NCBI GenBank assembly: GCA_965242915.1
Contig: CBDETN010000018.1
Coordinates: forward strand, 1-56,439
Origin: CAJXII01 sp965242915
GTDB taxonomy: Bacteria; Campylobacterota; Campylobacteria; Campylobacterales; Arcobacteraceae
Length of the DNA stretch: 56,439 nt
Direction of reading: 5' to 3'
Shown: piece by piece, positions 44,401 through 53,525 of the stretch
Position numbering within the stretch: the first letter of the stretch is position 1
Layout of the letters: each line of letters starts with the position of its first letter
Translations under genes and position numbers: made by a program
Notes under the pieces: model-generated
What the model saw: the letters and a program-made list of their open reading frames with translations, nothing else
The model's database searches: none
Told to the model about the DNA's origin: nothing

Positions 44401-44589
44401 CCCTGTATAAGAACCGGTGATTGAAATCATATCAAGTTCAAAAGCAGGAAATATCTCTTTTGCAGTTTTTGTGTATGACCAGATACCAACAGCAAAAACC
44501 AATACAAATAAAGTATAGTTCATTCTTGAATTTTCAATAAAAAATCTTAAAAATCTTTCAAAATGAGTTTGCGAATTTCCTGTTGACAT
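41485..44589 (-). CDS. RND efflux permease (AcrB/MexF-like superfamily)
   Basis: A 1034-aa inner-membrane drug/solute exporter. The TM4 proton-relay pair is present in IAIGIVVDDAIVVSENIQQH. Other RND hallmarks are SIRG-type N-terminal region (ELDMISITGSYTGASVD) and the late repeat LGLAGVVINDGIIMMTYLKK. No adaptor or TolC gene is next to it. It lies 57 bp from the MFS gene and its 3' end directly abuts the IS1182/palindrome boundary, so partner genes may have been displaced by the pilus region or lie elsewhere. Confidence 0.88.
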   Translation of the reverse strand: MSTGNSQTHFERFLRFFIENSRMNYTLFVLVFAVGIWSYTKTAKEIFPAFELDMISITGSYTGASVDILNKMAVIEIEDNIKSIEGIDDISSIISPSRFSIIIELKKGYNKYNVSNKVKDAVSLMKGNLPDDMDEPSVNVLERHKGLIDISLTSKVLSTDQMKPFATKFKSKILAIEGVGDATIYGDSDKYFELLINEKKIQAMGLNQNDIFTAISTLSYIFPVGTIEDKNKHYYISTNNGVKLASDLRNTLLKIGDKTIYLSDFAFVSKKYEDSSTLYSFNGENALSIAVDQQDTGNAIEITKQIEQLITQLNQNQQNITITVADDNSKRIKDRLNIVVSNIMLGIILITILVMLLINARMSFIIAIGIPTSFVIAAIYFYFSGYTINMISLVGVLIAIGIVVDDAIVVSENIQQHIEEGMEPKEAAIRGASEMVKPVTIASLTTLFSFLPILMISGTMGEVMKLIPIALSALVVASLIESFVFLPIHAAHTLKIGAKVTSWELPNKYYSKIIHLFMRWKKTFLVLFIIIVPLLIVVNIKNSRFQMFPKFDSTDIKISMKANKNTTLEDSFKIVQDIEKDLMKEKNKFFIKSIDSVAGYRRDSGSTTERFPYVMYMTVELQELKPDNIIDKYVTPYLSFYYDDKGRTRTQKSQQIAKRLKKFLDKKQYKEKYNLEDLAILEKKVGPIKSDIKIGLVSSSNQKIIKYINKLDNELKSYKGIKTVSNTVKFGIDEIKLKVNSYGESLGIDEVYIGRYLSNMYMLKKLSVSFDHSSMLDLKIKSINKDDFENFKTSEILLKDGTIVRLNEVCDFNVQKSLEKLIKDNGEVNFYVFANVNPDILTANEALERLEPLLSQIKQDGVKIVLKGEASKNKELKNDMMLASSLSIVLIMLAMLYLFNSFRETFIVMSIIPFSLLGVLVGHSIMGINLSMAAMIGALGLAGVVINDGIIMMTYLKKAKTLDDVFYRATKRFRPIILTTITTLIGMSSLIFFPTGQAVIFQPIAIALGFGLAWGTVLNLIYLPVLYTFAYKIK

Positions 44590-44646
44590 TTATTTTCCTA
44601 AAAGCATATAATATATAGATTGTATAATAAAATTATTAATGAAGTG

Positions 44647-46029
44647 TTAACTTAAAATTTGTTTTATTTTATCTTCATTAAGAAGTTCTTCATCATATTT
44701 GACAATTATAATATTTTCAGTATTATTAATATACCATTCATCACAACCATTTAAAGTATCTAACTTAATATGATTGTCTTTATTTGTTTCATCTAAATTA
44801 ATATAAATATTCTTTTTATTTAATGGATTTGGCAATGTTATAATTAATAAAAGCCAAGCAAGAGAAATAAATACTATTACCATAGAAATATCACTTAAAC
44901 TCTGACTAAAGCTTCCATCAACCTCTTTAAAGTATAAGCCGCCGACAACTCCACCTATAAATGTTCCAAAGTAACCAAAAGAGTTAAATACACCAAGCAC
45001 TTTTCCTTTTTCATGAACTTTTATATATCTAGTTGTTAGCGATTGCATAATTGGTTCGTGCATATTAAAACCAATAAAAAATACAACAATACCAGTCAAA
45101 AATAAAGTTTCGCTGTTTGCATTTCCAATTAAAGAATATGAAAGAGCAAAAAATACAATTCCTATAAGTAAAATTTCTTTAAATTTGCCTTTTTTTTCTG
45201 CCATCACAGCTGCTGGTCCCATTGCAAAAACACCTGCAATCATAGCAGGAAGATAAATTTTCCAAAGATCCATCAATTCCCAACCGTAACTTCTTGTTAA
45301 AATAATGGGTATTATCATAAAAGCAAAAGTCATCATCCCTTTTTGTAAAAAGTTTGTGATGTTCATTTTGATTAGCTCAGGATGTGCTAGAAATGATAAT
45401 TTACTTTTGTTATGGTAAGTATGTATAACCTGCGGAGGATCTGGCACTATTTTTACTAAAATAAAAATAGAAGCTAATGCTAAAATGGCTGTTAAATAAA
45501 ATAAAGAATGAATACCGGCAAATGCTCCTAAAGTAGGACCAACTACCATAGCAAGTGCAAAACTTATAGCTATCATTCCACCCATAATAGCCATAGCTTT
45601 TGGTCGTTGTTCTTCTCTTACTATATCACTTATCATTGCAGTTACTACCGCACCAATTGCACCTGCTCCTTGTAAAAATCTACCAAGAAGCAAACCTAAA
45701 ATATCTACAGAAATCGCACAAATAATAGAACCGATAGCAAAAAGTAAAAGCCCGACTATAATCGTCCCTTTTCGTCCAAGTTTATCACTCATTATTCCAA
45801 AAGGAACTTGAAAAATCATCTGAGTAATAGCATATCCACCAATAACAATACCAACTAAAGCAGGAGTAGAGCCAGGTAAACTTAAAGCATAAACTGAAAT
45901 AACCGGTAATACTACAAAAAGACCGAAAAATCTTAATGCAATAATTGCACTAAGCGGTGCGATTGATTTAAACATGTGTTTCCTATCCGCTACTAATAAT
46001 TTATCTTCGCGATGCGACAGAAGTCGCAT
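44647..46029 (-). CDS. major facilitator superfamily transporter
   Basis: A 460-aa protein with twelve helices and the MFS motif in loop 2-3 (IMSDKLGRKGTIIVGL). The first helix starts after a cytoplasmic N-terminus (ADRKHMFKSIAP). After the membrane domain there is a ~65-residue soluble tail (residues ~395-460, IKLDTLNGCDEWYINNTENI) with the beta-alpha-beta look of a small ferredoxin-like domain. Drug-H+ antiport is likely but the substrate is unknown. It is divergent from the ITPase gene. Confidence 0.85.
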   Translation of the reverse strand: MRLLSHREDKLLVADRKHMFKSIAPLSAIIALRFFGLFVVLPVISVYALSLPGSTPALVGIVIGGYAITQMIFQVPFGIMSDKLGRKGTIIVGLLLFAIGSIICAISVDILGLLLGRFLQGAGAIGAVVTAMISDIVREEQRPKAMAIMGGMIAISFALAMVVGPTLGAFAGIHSLFYLTAILALASIFILVKIVPDPPQVIHTYHNKSKLSFLAHPELIKMNITNFLQKGMMTFAFMIIPIILTRSYGWELMDLWKIYLPAMIAGVFAMGPAAVMAEKKGKFKEILLIGIVFFALSYSLIGNANSETLFLTGIVVFFIGFNMHEPIMQSLTTRYIKVHEKGKVLGVFNSFGYFGTFIGGVVGGLYFKEVDGSFSQSLSDISMVIVFISLAWLLLIITLPNPLNKKNIYINLDETNKDNHIKLDTLNGCDEWYINNTENIIIVKYDEELLNEDKIKQILS

Positions 46030-46113
46030 TTTATTTTTTATGTGTTAAAATATTCGCGGATTATACAACACACTAGCTTTATAGCTATTGATTTATAAAA
46101 AAGGTAAAGAACT

Positions 46114-46707
46114 ATGAAGATTATTATTGCATCAGGAAATTTAGGAAAGATTAAGGAATTCAAGGCACTTATGCCCAACGATGAAGTTGTACCTTTTAAA
46201 GAGGTGGTTGGTGATATGGATATAATTGAAAATGGAGATACATTCGCTGCTAATGCAATTATAAAAGTAAAAGCTATTTATGAAAAGTTAGAAGATGCCA
46301 GTGATGTGATTGTGATTTCCGATGATAGCGGTATATCTGTACCTGTTTTAAATAATGAACCAAATATTTATAGTGCCAGATATGCCGGAGTTGGAGCAAC
46401 TGATAAACAAAACAATGAAAAATTAATCTTAAAATTAAAAAAACAAAATCTTAAAAAAACACCTGCATTTTATACTGCTTGTATCGCTATTATGTACAAA
46501 GAAGAAGTTTATACAGTTCATGGTTGGATGTATGGAGATGTTATTGAAAAAGAGGTAGGTGAGGGTGGTTTTGGATATGACCCTATGTTTATTCCTGAAG
46601 GATTTAATAAAACTTTAGGGGAACTAGACTTCAAGATTAAAAAAGAATTCAGCCATAGAAGCAGGGCACTTAAATTAGCTAAAAAAGTTTTGGATGTTAT
46701 TTTATAA
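46114..46707 (+). CDS. rdgB: XTP/dITP diphosphatase (RdgB/HAM1 family)
   Basis: A 197-aa enzyme that hydrolyses dITP, XTP and other non-canonical purine NTPs to prevent their incorporation in DNA. It has the family start IIASGNLGKIKEFKALM (substrate Asn/Lys), the acidic motif IENGDTFAANAIIKVKA, and SDDSGISVPVL with the catalytic Asp, then GEGGFGYDPMF and FSHRSRALK. Length is normal. It is divergent from the MFS gene. Confidence 0.93.
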   Translation: MKIIIASGNLGKIKEFKALMPNDEVVPFKEVVGDMDIIENGDTFAANAIIKVKAIYEKLEDASDVIVISDDSGISVPVLNNEPNIYSARYAGVGATDKQNNEKLILKLKKQNLKKTPAFYTACIAIMYKEEVYTVHGWMYGDVIEKEVGEGGFGYDPMFIPEGFNKTLGELDFKIKKEFSHRSRALKLAKKVLDVIL

Positions 46708-46752
46708 CGACTGAGTTAAGCGACAATGCAATATAACTTCATAAAAGTTTCT

Positions 46753-46782
46753 CTCGTTCCCGTTGAGGACAATGGGAACGAG
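46753..46782. repeat. palindromic repeat, same family as the IS1182 target
   Basis: CTCGTTCCCGTTG (46753) pairs with CAATGGGAACGAG (to 46782) as a 13-bp stem with one G-T mismatch and an AGGA loop. The CTCGTTCC/GGGAAC arms recur at 30021-30090 and 39680/41458. It lies between the ITPase gene and the IS110 element and may serve as a terminator too. Confidence 0.6.
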
Positions 46783-46794
46783 CTAATTTAATCG

Positions 46795-47100
46795 AAACTT
46801 TAAAGCTTAAAATTTCAGACTGTACACTTGTTTTTGTATCATGCCAAACCACCCAAGAAGTAGTATAATAAAAACTACAAGAGTAAGGTTAGGTATATTG
46901 TACATCCTTGTTGAAACCGTTATTGTACATTGTACAAAAATGAGTCTGGGAAGAAGATAAATAACTAAACTAAAAAACTTGAGTGGAAACAGAGTCGGTA
47001 GAAAATATCAGACTGCATTTACAAGAAAAAGTAGGTTTAGTGTATATATCACATAGGCGAAAGCCTATGCTACCGAACTCTTCACTTAATGGAGGTTCTC
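46795..47100 (+). ncRNA. candidate bridge RNA region of the IS110 element
   Basis: The ~300 bp between the ITPase gene and the IS110 transposase has no ORF. In IS110/IS621 elements the non-coding left end encodes the bridge RNA that pairs with target and donor DNA. Structures visible here include a perfect hairpin CATAGGC-GAAA-GCCTATG (47052-47069) with a GNRA loop and a TTGTACATTGTACAA palindrome (about 46925-46940). The boundaries are not known and transcription is not shown. Confidence 0.4.
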
Positions 47101-48150
47101 GTGGATAATTATATCGGAATTGATGTTGCGAAGTCAACATTGCAAATTTATATACCATTGAATAAAATGGATTTAGAGTTAGAAAATAGTCCTGATGGAT
47201 TAAAAAAGTTATATAGTAAATTAAAAAAACTATATGGAAAAATAAAAAAAGATATTGATGAAATAATATTTGTATATGAATCAACAGGTAGTTATTCTAC
47301 TATGCTAGAAAGCTATTGTGAAAAACAAAAAATCAAATGTTTTAAAGTTGGAGCATATCAAAGTTCATCATTTGCTAAAACTATTAAAAATAGAAGTAAA
47401 ACAGATAAAGTAGATGCTAGAATGTTATCTCGTATGTATATATTAGCTGAACCTAATGATATTAAAGTACCTTTTAGAGATACTAAAGCCCATCAAATAA
47501 GATCTTTGATGAAATACTATCAATCATTAGTAAAAGAAGAAAATAGACTATCTAACTATCTTGAAGCAGTAACATATAACCTTGAAGATAATTATGTATT
47601 AAATAAGGTACAAAGAAAAATTAAGAATTTAAAAAAAGAACAAGATACTCTAATATCTAAAATATTAAAAATTATAAAAGATGATAAATCATTAAAAAAA
47701 TCATATGATAATATAGTTTCAATAGATGGTGTTGGTGAAAAAAGTGGTATTATTCTATTATATCTTTTTCTAAGATACCCAAATGCATCAAGACAACATA
47801 TTACAGCTTTAACTGGACTAGATCCAATTAAAAAAGAATCAGGAACATCAGTAAATCATAAAGCTAAAATATCTAAACAAGGTTTACCATTAGTAAGAGG
47901 AATACTATTTATGCCAACTATGTCAGCAATTATCTATAATGATGAGATGAAATACTTTTATGATAAATTACTAAGTAGAGGCAAATGTAAAAGCTTAGCA
48001 CAAATAGCAGTAATGAGAAAAATAATTTTATTGGCGCATTCACTTTATAAAAATAATGAGATATATAATCCTCTTAAATATCTTGAATATATAGAAAAAG
48101 AAGAGGTGGAAATTGTGGCTTAATTTTCTATATTTTTAAGGGATTTTAAA
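46800..48150 (+). mobile_element. IS110-family element (approximate limits)
   Basis: The element consists of a non-coding left region and one transposase (47101-48123). IS110 elements usually lack clear inverted repeats, so the limits given are estimates: left after the palindrome at 46753-46782, right shortly after the transposase stop. Confidence 0.55.
47101..48123 (+). CDS. IS110-family transposase (DEDD)
   Basis: About 340 aa. The N-terminal DEDD/RuvC-like domain has D in IGIDVAKSTLQIY, E in VYESTGSYS and D in KTDKVDARMLSRM. The C-terminal Tnp_20 domain has SIDGVGEKSGIILL and LTGLDPIKKESGTS and the serine/small-residue region PLVRGILFMPTMSA. I chose GTG 47101 because GGAGGT lies five bases before it and the domain starts at once; the ATG at 47089 overlaps the ribosome-binding site. 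All DEDD residues are present, so it may be active. Confidence 0.88.
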   Translation: MDNYIGIDVAKSTLQIYIPLNKMDLELENSPDGLKKLYSKLKKLYGKIKKDIDEIIFVYESTGSYSTMLESYCEKQKIKCFKVGAYQSSSFAKTIKNRSKTDKVDARMLSRMYILAEPNDIKVPFRDTKAHQIRSLMKYYQSLVKEENRLSNYLEAVTYNLEDNYVLNKVQRKIKNLKKEQDTLISKILKIIKDDKSLKKSYDNIVSIDGVGEKSGIILLYLFLRYPNASRQHITALTGLDPIKKESGTSVNHKAKISKQGLPLVRGILFMPTMSAIIYNDEMKYFYDKLLSRGKCKSLAQIAVMRKIILLAHSLYKNNEIYNPLKYLEYIEKEEVEIVA

Positions 48151-48203
48151 GGTGGAAACTTCTTCCTAAGGATTTGTTATCTCATTGGTTATTTAATTGT
48201 ATT

Positions 48204-48677
48204 TTAGAATTGGCTCACTACAAAATTTTCTATTGGTTTCCATAACGAAACTTGTCCATTTTCTTCTTTGAATACTTTTCCATGATTTCTTTCTGAGATA
48301 ATTTTCATTTGATTATAGTGTGATGTGAATTTTCTACTATCATCTATATTTGAATGTGTTTCAAGTAATGAAACACTAATAGGATATTTGTTATTTTCAG
48401 ATAACTTCATAAAAGTTGTTAAAATTTTATGGTTGAATTGATTTGGTTTATTTAACCAAAGAGGTACTTTTCGTTTTACTTTATTAATTTCATTTGATTC
48501 AATTTCTTCATCACTTTTAATTATTAGTTTCTTATTAGTTTCTAATTCATTGAGAATAAATTTTGTATTACCAATGATTGATAATAATTTTTCTTCAATT
48601 ATTTCATTATCTATGATAATACTCTCCTTATATGCTACTTTAGCATCTTCTAGTATCTTATTAACTATTTTTTGCAT
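48204..48677 (-). CDS. hypothetical protein
   Basis: A 157-aa soluble protein, helical and charged in the first half (about residues 1-65), with VPLWLNKPNQFNHKILTTFM in the middle and a C-terminal part rich in Lys/Asn (HGKVFKEENGQVSLWKP). I do not recognise the family. It has a good ribosome binding site (AAAGGAAAG). It lies alone between the IS110 element and another unknown gene. The intergenic stretch 48678-48943 shows no gene. Confidence 0.55.
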   Translation of the reverse strand: MQKIVNKILEDAKVAYKESIIIDNEIIEEKLLSIIGNTKFILNELETNKKLIIKSDEEIESNEINKVKRKVPLWLNKPNQFNHKILTTFMKLSENNKYPISVSLLETHSNIDDSRKFTSHYNQMKIISERNHGKVFKEENGQVSLWKPIENFVVSQF

Positions 48678-48943
48678 TTTCTTTCCTTTTTTTATTGATA
48701 AAGAAAGTTTACTATAAGAAAACTTAGAAACATATTAGTTCTAATTAGTTTCTAATAATAATACTTTATATTGTGAGAGATAACTAATTATTAATTATAC
48801 ATTCTATGCAACTTAGCTTTAAAACACCTGATATCATTACATTTTTAATGTATTATATAGAAAGTTAAGATATTGTAATAAATAAGGTATTTGTTGATCT
48901 TTTTAGTTAAAAATTTGTAAATTTAAGATAGTTTTTAATGATT

Positions 48944-49162
48944 TTACAAACCCTCTTTACTTATACTTGAGCAAATTCTAATCGTAGTATCATCTTTGGT
49001 TTGAATTGATATATTATAAATTGTTAGATTATTATCATTTTTTGGTGTAATGATTAAGTTAAATCTTGTGTCATTTAAACTCATATTTTCAATTTTGATA
49101 CTATAATGTTTCACTCTTATTTTATCAACAACTAAATCTAATAATTTTTTATCTTTTTTCAT
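48944..49162 (-). CDS. small hypothetical protein
   Basis: A 72-aa soluble protein rich in beta-forming residues (VDKIRVKHYSIKIENMSLND). It ends with CSSISKEGL. No motif is recognised. It is divergent from the lipid-type cluster at 49308. Confidence 0.4.
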   Translation of the reverse strand: MKKDKKLLDLVVDKIRVKHYSIKIENMSLNDTRFNLIITPKNDNNLTIYNISIQTKDDTTIRICSSISKEGL

Positions 49163-49307
49163 AATTTATACCTTTTATAGTAAATTTCAGATGATATCTG
49201 ACCAAATTATGTAATATATCAATGAAAGTATGTCAAATTGCCATACTTTTGTACCATTTAGCAAGTTTTAGGTTGATATTTGTATAATTATGGGTAGTTA
49301 TAAATAG

Positions 49308-50195
49308 TTGTATCAAAGAAAGGAAAACAATGATCGAAGAATTAAACAAATTTATAATTACGATGATACATTATTAGTCAGTTCTGGATTTATGGCAAAT
49401 ATTATTGTTCTAACGACATTATATTCAAAAAATGATACAATTTTTTTAGAAAAAAATTCTCATGGAAGTATCATTATGGGAGCTAAACTTAGTGGTGCTA
49501 AGATAAGATTATTTGAAGAAAATAATATAGAGCAACTTGAAAAATTATTGAAAAATGACAAATCAAAAAATAAACTCATTGTAACTTGTGGAGTATTCAG
49601 CATGAGTGGAAAAATTACAAACTTACCACTCATAGTCAAATTAGCAAAACAAAATAATTGTATGACTATGCTAGATGATGCTCATGCATTTGGAATTATT
49701 GGAGAAAATGGATTAGGAACTGTTGAATATCATAATTTAAAATCATCTGATATTGATATACATGTAGGTACACTAAGTAAATCTTTAAGTGCAAGTGGTG
49801 GATATATCTGTGCAAAACAAGAAATTATAAAATACTTAAGGCTAAAAGCTTTACCTTATATTTTATCTGCCTCTATTCCACCAGTTATTGTAGCAGGAGC
49901 TACAAAATCTTTAGAAATTATTAAAATAAATGGAAAGGAATTATCAAAAGAATTATTAAAAAATAATATTGAAGCAATTGGTGATAGTGCGATTGTAGTC
50001 ATACCAATTGGAAATACAGAAAGAACATTAAAAATCTCAAAGTTTTTACATAAAAATAAAATATATGCAAATGGTATTATACCACCAGGAGTGAGAAGAG
50101 GACAAGAGAGAATAAGATTTAATATTACATTAACACATAGTTTTGATGATTTAAAATATACAATCGAAATTATTAAAAAAAGCTTTAAGTTATGA
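49308..50195 (+). pseudogene. AONS/serine-palmitoyltransferase-like PLP enzyme, truncated and frameshifted
   Basis: This is the C-terminal ~300 residues of an alpha-oxoamine synthase (KBL/AONS/SPT/CqsA type). It starts in the PLP-binding core: DDTLLVSSGFMANI, then DDAHAFGIIGENG, the PLP-lysine segment GTLSKSLSASGGY and the end PPGVRRGQERIRFNITLTHS. The first ~95 residues of the family are missing. A well-placed ATG (49330, with AAAGGAAAA) encodes the family sequence MIEELNKFI but in another frame, ending at 49377. An indel near 49354 explains the shift to YNYDDTLL. It overlaps the acyltransferase start by 4 bp. Confidence 0.75.
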
Positions 50196-51274
50196 AGCAA
50201 AATCTAAATTATGATGAAAATAGTGCAGGAATTGATTTAGAATATATACTTAAATTTTTAAAATCTTTTTCTTGGTTAATAAAACTACTAAGATACAATT
50301 CAAAAAATGATAGTTCAATTGATGAAAACAATCCTACTATGTATTTAGTTAATCACGGACAAGGTTTTTGGGGAATTATTGATGTTATATTAGCGTTAGA
50401 CTATTGGTACAACAAAAGAAAATTTAAAACACCCTTATATCTAATTTCAGAAGAAATAGTTTTTAAAATTCCTGTTATTAAATATTTAGCAATAAAGGCT
50501 GGTTTAAAAAATGCCAGTAGAAAAAATATTGAATTTTTATTATCAACAGGGGCATCTGTCCTAATTCCCCCAGGTGGTGATGGAGAATTACTAAAGCCTG
50601 TTTGGATGAAAAATAGACCAGTTTTTACAAAGTCAATATATATTAACGGTAAAATGAAACTTAAAACACAAACATGGTTTTTAGATTCTGCCTTAAAAAC
50701 TAAAATTCCAATTATTCCTCTGAGTATATCAGGAACACATGAAATGACACCAATTTTATATACAAGTTTTCTTATCCATAAATATTCTGGTATGGCATAT
50801 TTACGAAGAAATGAGTTTTTACCTGGCTATCCAATTACTATCAACCATTTTATAAATTTAGGATTATTTTTACTAATACCATTTTCAGATAGTATATTAG
50901 CTTGGATTATATTTATATTAGCACATATTTATATAGATCTTTTATACACTTATCCAATTGTGTTTAGAAAAATTTGTATCAATTTTTCTCATGCTATTAA
51001 TATTTCTAATGATTTTGATTATATACATCTAAAACAATGTGATAGAAAAATAATAAGATTACAATATTTAAAACAAATTGATAAATCTATAAGAGAAGGT
51101 TTGAAAGAATGCGACATTAAAAGAGCTGATATTTTTACAAAAATATATAATATAATTTTTAAATTTTCTTTTGTTGCTAAGATATGGAAAAAAATATTAT
51201 TAATTATGCAAAATATATATATGAAAAGATATAGTAATTTTCAAGGAGATTTTAATGAATACTTTATTAAATAA
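50192..51274 (+). CDS. lysophospholipid/diacylglycerol acyltransferase-like protein
   Basis: A 360-aa acyltransferase of the LPLAT/DGAT2-like type. Motif I is LVNHGQGFWGIIDVI (NHG near residue 53) and the motif III region is VLIPPGGDGELLKPVW (near 125), like the PGG-x-E of DGAT2 enzymes. A hydrophobic stretch (LFLLIPFSDSILAWIIFILA) anchors it in the membrane. It likely acylates the product of the preceding PLP enzyme or a related lipid. It starts 4 bp inside the AONS-like gene and overlaps the exporter by 20 bp. Confidence 0.65.
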   Translation: MKQNLNYDENSAGIDLEYILKFLKSFSWLIKLLRYNSKNDSSIDENNPTMYLVNHGQGFWGIIDVILALDYWYNKRKFKTPLYLISEEIVFKIPVIKYLAIKAGLKNASRKNIEFLLSTGASVLIPPGGDGELLKPVWMKNRPVFTKSIYINGKMKLKTQTWFLDSALKTKIPIIPLSISGTHEMTPILYTSFLIHKYSGMAYLRRNEFLPGYPITINHFINLGLFLLIPFSDSILAWIIFILAHIYIDLLYTYPIVFRKICINFSHAINISNDFDYIHLKQCDRKIIRLQYLKQIDKSIREGLKECDIKRADIFTKIYNIIFKFSFVAKIWKKILLIMQNIYMKRYSNFQGDFNEYFIK

Positions 51275-53525
51275 ATATATCCATTTCTTAGATAAATATT
51301 ACAAAGTTGTAATTGCATTTATTATATTGATTACATTATTTTTTGGATATTTTTTAAAAGATATTGCATTTGATACAAATTGGAGAATTTGGTATACTAA
51401 AGACACCTTAGTCAAGTATGACAACTATGTTGATGAGTTTTCTTATGATGATGCCGTTATTATTGCATTTGAAGATAAAAAAGGGATTTTCAATAAAAAT
51501 GCTTTAAGTTCAATTATAAGATTAACAAAAAAATTAGAGCATGTTAAATATATAAGTAAGGTAGATTCTTTAACTAATTATCAATATGTATATACTAAAG
51601 ATGATGAGCTTGTTGTAGAAAACTTTATTAAAAACATAGATCATAAAGAGATATTATATAAAAAATCTTTAGTTGTCGACGAATTAAATATTATGAATAG
51701 GTTGATTGGTAATAATTTAAATTCTACTATGATAATAGCTAGAATTAGTAGTGAAGTTAATAAAATTGAGAAAGATACAATTCATGAGATGATGAATAAA
51801 GTTTATCGTATTATTGAAGAAGAAAATAAATACAATAATTATCTTTTCCATATTCATGGTGGACCAGAAATAACTATGGCTTTTGAAAGATTGGCTGAAT
51901 ATGATATAGCTATTTTTGTGCCATTAATTTTTTTATCTATGATTTTATTGTTATATATAATATTTAGAAGTTTAAAAGGTATTGTTATCCCTCTATCAAT
52001 AGTATTCTTGACAATAATATTAACGATATCTATTGAAAGCTTTTTAGGACATAAACTAAATAACTTTACTGCTAATATCCCACTTTTTATTATTGCTATT
52101 GGATTAGCTGATACAATACATATGTATTCTACATATTTAAGAATTTATGATAAAAGTATTGATAATCACAGGCTTGTTTATATAACATTATCAAAAAATA
52201 TAAAACCACTATTTTTAACTTCTTTGACAACTGCTATAGGTTTTTATTCATTAAAGTTTAGTCCAATTGAACCTGTACAATTATTAGGTGAAAGTATCTT
52301 TATTGCGGTAATTATTGCATTTTTTCTTACATTAACTATAGTTCCAATTTTTTTATTAAGAACTAAACAATCAACTACTGTAAAATCTATTTCAACAATA
52401 AAATTTAATACTCTTAATTTATTCATTGGAAAGTATTATAAACCAATTATTTTAATTTTTATCATAGGATTATCGTCTGCTCTATACGGAATAAAATATA
52501 TCAAAATAGATAGTAATCTAATAGAATATTTTGATAAAGGTGTTGATATACAAAAAAGTTTAGCTTTTATTCAAAAAAAAATTACAGGACCAGTTACATA
52601 TGAAATAGTAGTTGATAGCAAAACAATAGGGGGAATAAAAGACCCTAAATTTTTGAAAACTATTGAAAATTTTAATTTGGATTTAAAAAATAATTTTTCA
52701 GATATAAAAAAAACTTTTTCTTTAATTAATGTTATAAAACAAACAAATAAAGCTTTTAATAACAATAGCCAAGATAGTTATATTATTCCTAAGTCAAAAA
52801 ACGAAATTGCACAATATTTACTTTTATATGAGTTGTCAATGCCTAGCGGAAGTAATATCCAAGACTTAAAAAATGTTAATGAACAATTGCTTAAATTAAC
52901 TTTACATGTAAACTTACTAGGAACACAAAAAGATTTAGAAATTTTAAATTGGATTGAAAACTGGTGGAGTAAGAAATTGTATTCAATAGAAATTAATGGA
53001 AGTTATGCTTTATTCGCAAAAATGCAAAATTCGGTATCTAACACACTTCTATATTCGTTATATTTTACTTTAGGATTTTTAATTTTAATTTTATTGATAG
53101 CTTTTAGAAAAATCAATAAACTCTATATCTATCTTTTACCAAATATATTACCAGTTGCATTAGCATTTGGATTTATGGGTTGGCTAGGTATTAGTATGGA
53201 TTTAGGAATTGCTATTAGCCTTGCTATTATATTATCAATAGCAGTAGATGATACACTCCATTTTTTATCTAAATTCTATGAATATAAGAATGAAAATAAA
53301 TCAACAGAGGAATCTATAAACTATGCTTTTAGATATGCAGGTACTGGTATAATTTTAACTACAATTATAATATCGTTATCATTTGCTATATTTTCATTTA
53401 GCGATTTTACACCAAATAAATATTTTGGGATAATCACATCACTATCATTAATTATGGCATTAATAGTTGATTTATTATTGCTCCCATCTTTATTATATTT
53501 TAGCTATAGGAGTAAAGATGCTTAA
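51255..53525 (+). CDS. MMPL/RND-superfamily lipid exporter
   Basis: A 756-aa protein with twelve helices in two six-helix repeats, each with a large periplasmic loop. TM4-type motifs are IIAIGLADTIHMYSTYL in the first half and LSIAVDDTLHFLSKFYE in the second, where the paired Asp carries the proton relay. This is the COG1033 'predicted exporter' type related to HpnN, which moves hydrophobic lipids (hopanoids) to the outer membrane. It lies between an acyltransferase and a LolA-like protein, which supports lipid transport. ATG 51255 has AAGGAG upstream. Confidence 0.8.
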   Translation: MNTLLNKYIHFLDKYYKVVIAFIILITLFFGYFLKDIAFDTNWRIWYTKDTLVKYDNYVDEFSYDDAVIIAFEDKKGIFNKNALSSIIRLTKKLEHVKYISKVDSLTNYQYVYTKDDELVVENFIKNIDHKEILYKKSLVVDELNIMNRLIGNNLNSTMIIARISSEVNKIEKDTIHEMMNKVYRIIEEENKYNNYLFHIHGGPEITMAFERLAEYDIAIFVPLIFLSMILLLYIIFRSLKGIVIPLSIVFLTIILTISIESFLGHKLNNFTANIPLFIIAIGLADTIHMYSTYLRIYDKSIDNHRLVYITLSKNIKPLFLTSLTTAIGFYSLKFSPIEPVQLLGESIFIAVIIAFFLTLTIVPIFLLRTKQSTTVKSISTIKFNTLNLFIGKYYKPIILIFIIGLSSALYGIKYIKIDSNLIEYFDKGVDIQKSLAFIQKKITGPVTYEIVVDSKTIGGIKDPKFLKTIENFNLDLKNNFSDIKKTFSLINVIKQTNKAFNNNSQDSYIIPKSKNEIAQYLLLYELSMPSGSNIQDLKNVNEQLLKLTLHVNLLGTQKDLEILNWIENWWSKKLYSIEINGSYALFAKMQNSVSNTLLYSLYFTLGFLILILLIAFRKINKLYIYLLPNILPVALAFGFMGWLGISMDLGIAISLAIILSIAVDDTLHFLSKFYEYKNENKSTEESINYAFRYAGTGIILTTIIISLSFAIFSFSDFTPNKYFGIITSLSLIMALIVDLLLLPSLLYFSYRSKDA

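Noticed and set aside
49330..49377. Programmed frameshift in the AONS-like gene
   Set aside because: No X-XXY-YYZ slippery heptamer is present in the correct frame (the codons are AAC AAA TTT ATA), and the N-terminal third of the protein is missing anyway. Decay is more likely.
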